From assembly GCA_009746045.1 (NCBI GenBank), contig RPFO01000579.1:1083076-1147075 (forward strand): a stretch of DNA of 64,000 bases, read 5' to 3'. Positions 55,001 to 64,000 of the stretch are shown piece after piece; position 1 is the stretch's first letter, and every line of letters begins with the position of its first letter. The position numbers and the translations under genes were made by a program. The notes beneath the pieces are model-generated. The model was not told the origin of the DNA. It did no database searches and was given only the letters and a program-made list of their open reading frames with translations. Origin of the DNA: Mesostigma viride. Lineage: Eukaryota; Streptophyta; Mesostigmatophyceae; Mesostigmatales; Mesostigmataceae.

Positions 55001-58000
55001 CCCCGTATTGTATTTGTAGGTGTGGGCTGTTGCATCCTGTAGCAGTATCACCCGTATTGTATTTGTAGGTGTGGGCTGTTGCATCCTGCAGCATCACCCC
55101 GTATTGTATTTGTAGGTGTGGGCTGTTGCATCCTGTAGCAGCATCACCCCGTATTGTATTTGTAGGTGTGGGCTGTTGCATCCTGCAGCATCACCCCGTA
55201 TTGTATTTGTAGGTGTGGGCTGTTGCATCCTGTAGCAGCATCACCCCGTATTGTATTTGTAGGTGTGGGCTGTTGCATCCTGCAGCAGCATCACCCCGTA
55301 TTGTATTTGTAGGTGTGGGCTGTTGCATCCTGCAGCATCACCCCGTATTGTATTTGTAGGTGTGGGCTGTTGCATCCTGCAGCAGCATCACCCGTATTGT
55401 ATTTGTAGGTGTGGGCTGTTGCATCCTGTAGCAGTATCACCCGTATTGTATTTGTAGGTGTGGGCTGTTGCATCCTGCAGCATCACCCCGTATTGTATTT
55501 GTAGGTGTGGGCTGTTGCATCCTGTAGCAGCATCACCCCGTATTGTATTTGTAGGTGTGGGCTGTTGCATCCTGCAGCATCACCCCGTATTGTATTTGTA
55601 GGTGTGGGCTGTTGCATCCTGTAGCAGCATCACCCCGTATTGTATTTGTAGGTGTGGGCTGTTGCATCCTGCAGCAGCATCACCCCGTATTGTATTTGTA
55701 GGTGTGGGCTGTTGCATCCTGCAGCATCACCCCGTATTGTATTTGTAGGTGTGGGCTGTTGCATCCTGTAGCAGCATCACCCCGTATTGTATTTGTAGGT
55801 GTGGGCTGTTGCATCCTGTAGCAGCATCACCCCGTATTGTATTTGTAGGTGTGGGCTGTTGCATCCTGTAGCAGCATCACCCCGTATTGTATTTGTAGGT
55901 GTGGGCTGTTGCATCCTGTAGCAGCATCACCCCGTATTGTATTTGTAGGTGTGGGCTGTTGCATCCTGCAGCATCACCCCGTATTGTATTTGTAGGTGTG
56001 GACTGTTGCATCCTGTACCAGTATCACCCCGTATTGTATTTGTAGGTGTGGGCTGTTGCATCCTGCAGCATCACCCCTTATTGTATTTGTAGGTGTGGAC
56101 TGTTGCATCCTGCAGCATCACCCCGTATTGTATTTGTAGGTGTGGGCTGTTGCATCCTGCAGCAGCATCACCCAGTATTGTATTTGTAGGTGTGGGCTGT
56201 TGCATCCTGTAGCAGTATTTTGTGAGCTCACGCTCGTTCTATCTATGACCTGCGGAAGTCTCAAAGGGGGAGGGGAGGCCGCAGTAGACAGGTCTGACTA
56301 GGTAGCCAGTACTAGGGGGGGGGGGTACGGTGTTGTGGGGGGGGGGTACCGGGGACGGTACTGTGTACCGGGTCCAATTTGTGTTGTGGACCGGGGGCAG
56401 TCCTGTGGACCGGGGACGGCGCGGCGCCACTGGCCTGTTGGTCAGTGGGCTGGCGTCCGTCACCCCACCTACGACTAGGTAGACGGTGGATACTTAGGGT
56501 TGTGGCGGGGCAACAACCACTCCTCTTTGCAGCTCTGTCGACGGCCCACTGACGGCGTGTGTGCACTGCTATGGCGGTGCCGAATGTAAATCACAGCTAC
56601 CGGCCTCCGAATTACTATTCGGGGGCCTGTTTTATTTAAGGTTATGACGGCTGCGCGACGGGGGTCGGCAGCACCCCAAGAACTTGCCGTTCGAAGTGCA
56701 GGCGGTAGCTGCCAGTGCCAGATTGTTTAATTTTTGCTGCGTTGTACTCGCCACCCCGGGCTCGCGGGAGGGGTCTGGATAGACGCGGGAGTGACTCTTG
56801 ATCGGACAACTAAAGCGGGGCAGTCGTGGTGCTAGGGTGGCAACAGCTACAGGCGGAGGGGGAATACGCCGCAGGCAAGTTCGTTGTGTATCGTATGTGC
56901 TGGGCCTGGCTAATGAATATCGTCAAGAATAGTGCATGAGCGCGCTATACGAGCATGGGAAGAAGGGGGAATCGAGCCCCCAGGCCAGCATAGGAGCGGG
57001 GTGGCTGCAGCCCCAGCGCCAGGGGGGGCAGCACCCTAAACAGCCTAACATTTCCTCGTGCCAAGTGAGGCGACAGCGGCCGGCGGCCAGCGCGGAATGG
57101 CGGGGTCGTTGCCGCGTAATTTAAGCGGGGACGAGTTGTTGGGACTGACGGTGCACAGCGGGGAAGGGGAAGGATGTTAGGGCGGGGCGATAGCGGATCC
57201 CAGACGCAGCTGCGTCATTGGGGTGCCGGGGGTGCTATGCCTGTGAAGAAAGGTGTACAAAGAATTGCCGAGCCTGCAGGGGTGGCTGCCGAGGGCAGTG
57301 CCCACATGGGTGAGAACCCCCCGCAGTGGGGGGTCCCTACGGGGATACTTTTGGCTTCCCCTTTGTATTGCCGCCTGGTTAATGAAGCACTGGTAGCGGC
57401 AGGGGACAAGGGGGGCGACGAGAAGTCTGGGCCATACGACAGCTTGCGGCCAAGTGGCCAGGTAGTGGGTGCGGGATGTTACAAAGCCCAGGTCCTCTTG
57501 ACTGGCCCAGGTCCTTATGACTGGTATGATGTTTCGGCCCTTGTTGTGTGGCCTAGTTAGCTTAGAAACTGCAGATTCTTAGGTTAGCTAATGGCTTGGA
57601 CGTGTGCCTAACACGTATTTGTAATAAACATGTTTCTCTGGCAGCCCCTCACTCCAATGGAACTAAAGCAGCAATTGGATTTTGTGAGCTCACGCTCGTT
57701 CTATCTATGACCTGCGGAAGTCTCAAAGGGGGAGGGGAGGCCGCAGTAGACAGGTCTGACTAGGTAGCCAGTACTAGGGGGGGGGGTACGGTGTTGTGGG
57801 GGGGGGGGTACCGGGGACGGTACTGTGTACCGGGTCCAATTTGTGTTGTGGACCGGGGGCAGTCCTGTGGACCGGGGACGGCGCGGCGCCACTGGCCTGT
57901 TGGTCAGTGGGCTGGCGTCCGTCACCCCACCTACGACTAGGTAGACGGTGGATACTTAGGGTTGTGGCGGGGCAACAACCACTCCTCTTTGCAGCTCCCA

Positions 58001-61000
58001 CCCACCCACCCTTGCTGCCAGACGGATGTTACAAAGCCCAGGTCCTCTTGACTGGCCCAGGTCCTTATGACTGGTATGATGTTTCGGCCCTTGTTGTGTG
58101 GCCTAGTTAGCTTAGAAACTGCAGATTCTTAGGTTAGCTAATGGCTTGGACGTGTGCCTAACACGTATTTGTAATAAACATGTTTCTCTGGCAGCCCCTC
58201 ACTCCAATGGAACTAAAGCAGCAATTGGATCACACCGTATTGTATTTGTAGGTGTGGGCTGTTGCATCCTGCAGCATCACCCCGTATTGTATTTGTAGGT
58301 GTGGGCTGTTGCATCCTGTAGCAGCATCACCCGGTATTGTATTTGTAGGTGTGGGCTGTTGCATCCTGTCATATCACCCAGTATTGTATTTGTAGGTGTG
58401 GGCTGTTGCATCCTGTAGCAGTATCACCCAGTATTGTATTTGTAGGTGTGGGCTGTTGCATCCTGTAGCAGCATCACCCCGTATTGTATTTGTAGGTGTG
58501 GGCTGTTGCATCCTGTAGCAGCATCACCCAGTATTGTATTTGTAGGTGTGGGCTGTTGCATCCTGCAGCAGCATCACCCCGTATTGTATTTGTAGGTGTG
58601 GGCTGTTGCATCCTGCAGCAGTATCACCCCGTATTGTATTTGTTTCTAACCAAGTTGCATAAGTTTTCAGCTGTCCCCTGCACCTAGGCCACCCCAGGGC
58701 TGGTACAGCTGCGCACGGCCTGATGTCTCCGACAGTGGTACACGTTCTACCGTGGCTCTATACATTTGTGTGTGTTACTAAGGTGGACGACTACATGTTG
58801 ATTCTTTCCTAACCCCCCGACAGGTCTTCTGGAGCTGCGCGCTGACTCAGTCGACGCAGGGTCCCAGCATGTGGCCTGCACTGTCGTGCGAGGGGGTGTG
58901 CTCAAGTTAAGGAAAGGTGGGTGTTGCCTTTGGCGCTGTGTTATGGTGGCAGGTACAGTAGCCTTAAACTTGGAAAGCCCCGTCCTAAGCCCCTCCTGTT
59001 CCTCCCTCTCTTTTCACACCCCTTCCCCCCTTCCCCCCTTCCCCCCTTCCCCCTTCCCCCCTTCCCCCCTTCCCCCTTCCCCCTTCCCCCCTTCCCCCTT
59101 CCCCCCTTCCCCCCTTCCCCCCTTCCCCTTCCCCCTTCCCCCTTCCCCCTTCCCCCTTCCCCCCTTCCCCTTCCCCCTTCCCCCCTTCCCCCTTCCCCCC
59201 TTCCCCCCTTCCCCCTTCCCCCTTCCCCCCTTCCCCCCTTCCCCCTTCCCCCCTTCCCCCCTTCCCCCCTTCCCCCCTTCCCCCTTCCCCCTTCCCCCTT
59301 CCCCCCCCCCTTCCCCCTTTCCCCCCTCTCTCCCCCTTCCTCATTCCTCACCTCTCAAGCATCCCTGGGCGGGTTTCTTAAGGTGAGGGTCCTATGCCAG
59401 ACCCCCCAAAACCATAATATGGAATAACATGCAAAGCTGGCCTTGGGGCACCCAAACTATGATTTTGCCATGTAAATGGGATGTGTGGGGGTCCATCCCA
59501 CCCACTGATGGGGGGTATATACCCCTTTTAGTGACCGGTATTACGCAAAAACGGACAAAAGACGCTACTCTAGGGGCATATCCCCTAGGACAATGGGGGC
59601 ACAATTACTCATGTTTCAATATATTCCCATATAAAATCGTATATGGTGAGGTTGCCTACCTAATTGGAGCCCCGGAATGATGAGTATTATTGAAGTTATT
59701 AATTTTCCCCTAAAAACCGTACTTTTCTAGGCTGAAAAAAATAAATCAAATAAAAACACATATTTAGAGCCTGGGGAGATATACACAAATACTACACATA
59801 TCGACAATTAATGCCACAAAATCTGAGCTCATTCTGAGTACAAACGTAGAAGTTATAGCGTTTGGCAGTTTGCCACCTGTGCAGACGCTAAGGAAGGCAA
59901 TAGTGAGTATTAAGGCACACTAACACTTCCTATGCCATCCAAAAGGCTCCTGACCATGCCCAATTTGACCACAATGTACAAGGAGGTGGCTGGGCACGTC
60001 ATGTGCCCTTGCCTTACCTCGACACGGGCAACCTGTTGCGTGTGTGCACAACAATGAGGCAGGTAGCTCTACATGCCTAGCCAACACTTCTAATGCATAT
60101 TCCAGGTTCATGGTGTGGGCATCATCCCAAAACCAAGCTGTCCGAATTCAAACACACCCTGGAAAGCCATATCCACTAATTGCCCAACCAAGGGTAACAA
60201 CAGACAGTCCACAGAGAAAGCATAAGTATCATACATGCTGCTTGCCAAGGCTTCTTACCATGGTTACCTTGCCTTGCTAGCATATGAATTAGGTCTCTCC
60301 CATTAGCGGGAGAAAGGCCAACAAGACAAAGATAACCCCTACCTACGTGCAGTTCCACCCATGCAGTATGGCCCTCAGAACAACCACTGCCACCTTTCTT
60401 TCCAGCGCAATTGTTTGCCAAGAAACAACCTCAAGCTTGTGAGCCTCTAACCACAATGAGGCCGCTGCTAAGAAAGGGCGCTGCGTCAATATTCACACAA
60501 AACTGAGTGCTGTTAGCAATCTCCTTCCAAGAAACCACTCAGCAAATCCCTGACAACTTGACGGCATGCCACGGCTCACGCTTTGACACGTCCCAGCCAT
60601 GCAACGTACATAAAAACCACTAAAAGGTGCCAGGACTTTGGCGATGCGCAGCACGGAATGGCATTCTACCTGGCGCTAACTGCACGGAAAGAAGCCGAAA
60701 ACTTGCGTTGATAACCCATAAAGGAAGCAAAACATCCATAGGGTGACGCTGAGCACACGATCGTACCATTACCGGCGTTGTCCTTCGCCCAGCGGCGCAG
60801 GAAAGAACAACCTTCCATGGAATAATAAGACGCGCATCCCGCGAGCCTGGAGAGTGTCTTACCGATCATGAAGGAAATCTTGCCGAAACCCGGCATTTTT
60901 TTAAAAGCTTTACCAATAACAATTTAAACGCATCCTTGACGCTAGGTAAAGCCCATAAAACCTGACAATCACCGCCGTCAGCGTGCATTCTAATTTATTC

Positions 61001-62761
61001 CTCTCGACGAAAACTTCAGATTGGACCCCCGTGGCGATGGTCATCAATAAAATCATCGACACTGCAAAAAACGCGAACTCCGCTGAGAAGTAATATCATT
61101 TACTCATCGTCTTTAAGATTCGCTCAGTTTCTCTGCATGCCGCGAGCTATCTTTTTCTACTCTGCCTGAAACCACGTCGCCATGGCCAGCTCCGGTAGGG
61201 GTGCGCGCCCCGTGCACCACTTTTTCACGGTACGGACGGGTACCGCGAATTTTTTCGGCGCCAAAAAATTCGCGCCGGGACCGTCACCTTAAGCTCTTTA
61301 TTATGAGGCACCGGATTGTGTGGTTTGTAGACAAAGAGGCGACTGGGTTGCTCAATTTGATGGGTATGGGTAATCATTCCTCGTCTGACGATGCTGGTTT
61401 GCATGGTTCCTCACCATGCTGTCCTTGGAGTGCTGGAGCAGTGGCGTCAGGTAATACGGCCGTGTCAGCAGCTGTGGCATGGGTATCGGGGTGGTCTGCA
61501 AGCTTTCCGCTCCTCGCACTCACGGAGTGTATAGGTGAACGAGAGCGACCTTCCGCGACAGCTCATCCCCACAGATTATCTTTTCAGGATAAGCTTTGTT
61601 TTTGTGGAAGCATTTCGTGTAACGTTCTGGTGCTTTGTGGCCACTTGTTTTTCTTTAACTCTCGTGAGTGAAAATAATGAATGAAACAAATTCTAAACAA
61701 ACATGATTACTTTTTTTGAATACGCGTGAAGCCTGTATATCGCTCACATTTTGGAGCCCCGCCAGTACGCAACCCTTTCGCCAATGTGACGTCTAATGCC
61801 TTCTAGTGCCTTGTGTACAACGTCTTCACAATCCAAACCTCTTGAGCGGCTCACATGCGTGTTGACAGCGCTTGCTGCTATATGGCCTTCCAACGCCAGC
61901 ATGATTCTGCTTGATCATCCAACATATTGACCTGCAAATTAGCACACTGCCCTCATTTACGCCTCGATTTGGTTGGTTTGCCCATCGTGAAATGGACAAC
62001 TGGGTTCGTACGCATCTCCTGCCTGCACCATCCCAGGGTTTGACGCCTTTGCCTTGTCCATTTCCCGAACGCCCCCTCTTTCCCTGCCGTGTACATCTTC
62101 CGACTGCCCCCGCTTTCCCTGCCGTGCCTTCCCCAGGTGTCAACCTGCCCAGCCTCTCCATGCCAAACCTGCCCGCCCTGACCGAGAAAGACAAGCGCGA
62201 CCTCAAGTTTGGCGTGTCGCAGGGCGTGCACATCATGTGCCTCAGCTTTGTGCGCAAGGTGAGGGGGGGTCGATGGTTGAGGGTACAAGCCAGTAACATG
62301 CATGTACTGATGTGCATCATCGGCGCTGTGAGGTAGTCCCCTGACCCATGTGCGTCCCCTAACCCATGTGCGTCCCCTGATCCATGAGCAAACCTACATG
62401 AATGTCACTACCCACAAGAGGCCTAAGACTTGCATGGGACTTCGTGCCCTGCCTTTTTGGTCAGTTGATAGACCTATTTTTTGCGTTCCCTGGATGCGCA
62501 TCACATGCGCAGAATGCATACAGGCGAGTGACCTGCGCGAAACGCGGTTCTTATGATAAGCGATAGCATGTTTCGTAACTTGTTTCTTGCGCCCATGTTG
62601 ACGAACCACCCACCCACCATCAGGCGAGCGACCTGCGCGAGATGCGGTCGCTGCTGGACGAGGCAGGTTGGGATGGACCCGTCATGGTCAAGATCGAGAA
62701 GCCGCAGGCCATCGACAACCTGGACGAGATCCTGCGGGAAGCCAACTGCGTCATGGTGGCG
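37039..62761 (+). CDS. PK: Pyruvate kinase, N-terminal 312 residues (3' part beyond window)
   Basis: Converts phosphoenolpyruvate and ADP to pyruvate and ATP. Exons 37039-37342, 37558-37658, 38901-39078, 58824-58916, 62137-62258, 62624-62761; all joins agree in phase. Motifs in order: [11 protein letters not shown] (68-78), ARLNFSHG (95-102; Arg96, Asn98 and Ser100 bind phosphate and K+), LLQDLQGPK (127-135, Asp130), the B-domain lid (about 136-226, ending VLKLRKGVNLP), [25 protein letters not shown], and MVKIEKPQA with catalytic Lys289 and metal-ligand Glu291. The model stops at CVMVA, just before the RGDLG loop. DLQGPK is the bacterial/plastid form. The start at 37039 gives a basic, Ser/Ala-rich extension of about 55 residues, possibly an organelle signal; the ATG at 37174 would give a cytosolic form. 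Intron 3 is 19.7 kb. Confidence 0.95.
38640..38880. repeat. CT-rich repeat (CTTCCCTCCCCTCCGCC type)
   Basis: About 15 variants of CCCTCCCCTCCRCCCTT form a pyrimidine tract of more than 200 bp that leads into the acceptor of pyruvate kinase exon 3. Confidence 0.8.
39430..39802. repeat. 31-bp tandem repeat, 12 copies
   Basis: GGGTGTGAAGGTCGCTCCAT plus GTCATCGTGCC, with C/T and C/G variants. It sits about 350 bp downstream of the exon 3 donor. Confidence 0.9.
39980..40340 (-). repeat. TTAA-tailed dispersed repeat, copy 2 (minus)
   Basis: Read on the minus strand it runs from GGGTGAACCCTGGGTGTGCC through CTCCGGGAGAGGCCTTTCAA and GGTTCCAAGC.GATCTGTGG to TTATTGGTACC and a TTAATTAATTAA end at about 39,980. 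The first 140 bp align with 63,245-63,375 on the plus strand. The middle differs between copies, suggesting related subfamilies. Confidence 0.65.
40506..56217 (+). repeat. 47/50-bp minisatellite, about 325 copies, GT..AG unit
   Basis: The unit begins GTGTGGGCTGTTGCATCCTG and ends CCGTATTGTATTTGTAG. Length is 47 bp with CAGCATCACC in the middle, or 50 bp with CAGCAGCATCACC, TAGCAGCATCACC or TAGCAGTATCACC. A few units lack one C or have CCAG for CCCG. 15,712 bp divided by about 48.3 gives roughly 325 units. Each has GT at its start and AG at its end. Because 47 and 50 are both 2 mod 3, frames rotate and all open frames are short artefacts. Higher-order copies are visible: 41,930-43,130 recurs at 43,977-45,180, and 48,181-49,080 recurs at about 52,091-52,990 and again before 55,980. 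The array length depends on correct assembly. Confidence 0.97.
56218..57679 (+). mobile_element. Insert in the minisatellite, long copy (about 1.46 kb)
   Basis: It begins TTTTGTGAGCTCACGCTCG and ends CTAAAGCAGCAATTGGAT. The flanking minisatellite stops at CTGTAGCAGTAT and resumes at 58,231 with CACACCGTATTG, so the insert lies within one repeat unit. Its 3' part has a 128-codon open frame (57,174-57,560, ending [19 protein letters not shown]) followed by TAATAAACATG, a possible poly(A) signal. No terminal inverted repeats and no known domain. Tandem with a shorter copy. Confidence 0.55.
57680..58230 (+). mobile_element. Insert in the minisatellite, short copy (about 0.55 kb)
   Basis: The first 315 bp repeat 56,218-56,533 and the last 205 bp repeat 57,476-57,679, nearly without change. 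About 940 bp of the long copy are replaced by about 28 bp (CCACCCACCCACCC..). The final residues of the open frame ([14 protein letters not shown]) and the AATAAA are retained. Either the short copy has an internal deletion or the long one an insertion; near-identity argues for a recent tandem duplication. Confidence 0.7.
58231..58643 (+). repeat. Second block of the 47/50-bp minisatellite, about 8 copies
   Basis: Units are as in the main array but richer in CCAG and CATATCACC variants. The last unit ends TTGTATTTGTTTC instead of TTGTAG. Confidence 0.95.
59015..59335. repeat. (CCCCCTT)n pyrimidine array
   Basis: About 45 units of TTCCCCC/TTCCCCCC in intron 4 of the pyruvate kinase gene, 100 bp after exon 4. 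Confidence 0.95.
59340..62136. other. Intron 4 of pyruvate kinase, remainder
   Basis: No exon needed by pyruvate kinase is missing here: exon 4 (..LRKG) joins directly to exon 5 (VNLPS..). A 156-codon plus-strand frame at 61,201-61,671 has no motif. A minus-strand frame at 60,666-60,896 is listed separately. Confidence 0.5.
60666..60896 (-). CDS. Possible small nested gene (unrecognised)
   Basis: ATG at 60896 after an A-rich leader opens [12 protein letters not shown], with a possible donor GTAAGA just behind and an acceptor CTCTCCAG 16 bp later. The unspliced frame has 76 codons with [13 protein letters not shown] in the middle. Balanced composition and an A-rich region upstream make it better than random, but there is no homology I can name. 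Confidence 0.25.
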   Translation of the reverse strand: MPGFGKISFMIGKTLSRLAGCASYYSMEGCSFLRRWAKDNAGNGTIVCSASPYGCFASFMGYQRKFSASFRAVSAR

Positions 62762-63999
62762 GTGGGTTGGACATGAAAATATGTACTAGTAAATATGTAC
62801 TACAAGTAGTACAAGCCTTTCTATTGTCAATTTTAATTGACAATCTCGACGACATTCTACGGGGGTGGCAGCTGCGTCATGGTGTAGGTGGGTTGATATT
62901 TGAGCTCATCCGTGTGATTTTGCTCCTCGTCATGTTTGTTATGGGGTAATGTGAACCTGGATGACATGTTCCGTGAGGTGAGGCCCACTGGGTCATGGCG
63001 GCGGTGGGTTGGGCGGGCATGTGTAGTTGTGTGCTCTTTGTTGCTTGCTGTCTTTGTTGCTTGGTGCCTTTGTTGCTTGATATCTTCGTTACTTGACAGT
63101 AGCGGGATCTTCGCTGCTCGATCGCAGTAAGGGTATCGAACGTTTTTTATGGGTCTGCATCATTGACGAGAGGAGCTTTCGCGTGATGCCGATCATGTCA
63201 TACTGCCCCTGAGGGATATGTCATCATGGTCCGAGGTGGCGGTTGTGGGTGAACCCTGGGTATGGCCCTAAAAAACCCTCAGGCTCCGGGAGAGGCCTTT
63301 ATATTCTCCCAAACCGGCGCCTCGAAATGAGTTCCAAGCCTATCTGTGGTCACTGGACCATGGGGCAGCCCTAGTGCACCCGCTTTGCTAATTTTGCTAT
63401 GTCGAAGCTTTATTGCACCCACAGGGGAGGCCGGATCGTTTTGACGGGTCCGATTGCGCACCCTGGGGCATGCCTGTGGCATGAGGGAAGGGGCGAGTCT
63501 CTGCCCCCTGCCCGCAGTGCACACGCAGGGATTAAAAGCATTTACGTGCTCCGTGATTCCCAAATGGGAGCACGTGTTTAATTAATTAACTAATGGTCCG
63601 AGGGGGGGCTGAATGGGAAGTTAGAGGGTAGAAGGTATACTATAGGAAGACAGAACAAGAAGACGGGGCCATGCACGCTGAGCTATCTGCACGGATTGGA
63701 AGTGGGCGGATTGGTTCCTTGTTTGCTAGTGCCTATTTAGTAAAGACTCTCACCCCCACCTCCCTTCTCCCACCCCTCCCCCGCAGCCTTTTCTGTTTTC
63801 CTTATGTTGGCTCAGTTGTATCAAAGTCAACCTCTTCGTGCCGCTGGTCCCACGCTCCTCCCCCGTCCACCCTCACCCATCGAGCCACCCGCTGCTTGTC
63901 CCCAACCCCATTCTTTCCCCCCCTCATCCACCTCTCATGGCTTCTTTGCTTTTTTTGTTTACTTTTTATGCCAAGCACATTTTGCTTTGTCATACTGAA
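62762..63999. other. Intron 6 of pyruvate kinase (to window edge)
   Basis: The next conserved element, RGDLG, was searched for in all three plus frames and not seen, so the next exon lies beyond 64,000. The region holds two echoes of the exon 6 edge and a TTAA-tailed repeat; 63,735-63,960 is pyrimidine-rich. Confidence 0.6.
63245..63592 (+). repeat. TTAA-tailed dispersed repeat, copy 3 (plus)
   Basis: It starts GTGGGTGAACCCTGGGTATG and ends GGGAGCACGTGTTTAATTAA. Its 5' half aligns with the minus-strand copy at 39,980-40,340 and its 3' half with the minus-strand copy at 21,850-22,160. It is therefore the most complete of the three copies (about 345 bp). No coding potential; it fits a SINE or LINE 3' tail family. 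Confidence 0.7.
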
Positions 64000-64000
64000 T

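Larger units (their letters stand above)
39079..58823 (+). other. Giant intron 3 of the pyruvate kinase gene, 19,745 bp
   Basis: The donor is GATG|GTGGGT and the acceptor CCCGACAG, joining LLDDG to LLELRADS within the B domain, so the two sides must be spliced to make the enzyme. Contents in order: two echoes of the exon-3 edge, a 31-bp array, a copy of the TTAA-tailed repeat, the 15.7-kb minisatellite, a duplicated 2-kb insert, and a short second block of the minisatellite. The other introns of this gene are 0.2 to 3.2 kb. Confidence 0.9.

Noticed and set aside
40506-56217. CRISPR array
   Set aside because: Repeats are directly contiguous with no unique spacers, the genome is eukaryotic, and unit variation is confined to a CAG/TAGCAG length change. 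It is a minisatellite.
40506-56217. Many 60-95-codon open frames with MWAVASCS.. or [10 protein letters not shown].. starts
   Set aside because: They arise because the 47/50-bp unit has few stops in some frames; units of 2 mod 3 length force frame rotation and early termination. No coding role.
56218-58230. LTR-type retroelement with the two copies as terminal repeats
   Set aside because: The two copies are adjacent and not at opposite ends of an internal region, ends are not TG..CA, and no element-type domain is visible. A tandem duplication with an internal difference explains the structure.
61201-61671. 156-residue plus-strand frame inside pyruvate kinase intron 4
   Set aside because: Composition is not protein-like at the start, there is no recognisable motif, and pyruvate kinase exon 4 joins exon 5 without it.

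Overview
The window is nuclear DNA of a eukaryote, most likely a photosynthetic alga of the green lineage (a prasinophyte-like genome is my guess, not proven). Evidence: genes broken into short GC-rich exons by GT..AG introns, very large introns packed with simple repeats, a pyruvate kinase whose DLQGPK motif is of the bacterial/plastid kind, and a coiled-coil protein whose leader looks like a chloroplast transit peptide followed by a twin-arginine thylakoid signal. Exons were assembled by eye from open frames, splice sites and matching phases; no transcript data were available.

Layout. (1) 1-168, +: the last bases of a gene that enters from the left. (2) 17,730 to about 1,571, -: a 13-exon gene for a long coiled-coil protein with targeting leader and one membrane segment, resembling plant MFP1. 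Its introns hold most of the left-hand repeats (GGTT/GGGT/GGTC, a 153-bp satellite, TGGGGG, GTGGG, CA, CACCCAC). (3) 17.8-22.98 kb: no gene recognised; a GGGA array, two short inverted-repeat elements of MITE type, a CCCTG array beside a LINE reverse-transcriptase remnant, and copies of dispersed repeats. (4) 26.4-23.0 kb, -: exons of one or more unrecognised Pro/Gly-rich proteins. (5) 35.7-27.5 kb, -: a 7-exon gene for a probable nuclear protein with two C2H2 zinc fingers, an Ala-rich region, and a Pro/Lys-rich part with a possible Tudor-like barrel. (6) 37,039 to beyond the right edge, +: pyruvate kinase. Six exons give the first 312 residues, up to just before the RGDLG loop.

The most striking object is intron 3 of the pyruvate kinase gene, 19,745 bp long. 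About 15.7 kb of it is one minisatellite of roughly 325 copies of a 47/50-bp unit. In this phase every unit starts with GTGTGG and ends with TTTGTAG, so the array is a chain of GT..AG cassettes, each junction being an acceptor abutting a donor. The array has higher-order duplications and is interrupted by a tandemly duplicated insert of about 2 kb.

A second theme runs through all three intron-rich genes. Next to many exons the intron contains one to four decayed copies of the exon edge with its splice site ('exon-edge echoes'). Introns here seem to grow by local tandem duplication across splice junctions, and the 47-bp array may be an extreme product of that process.
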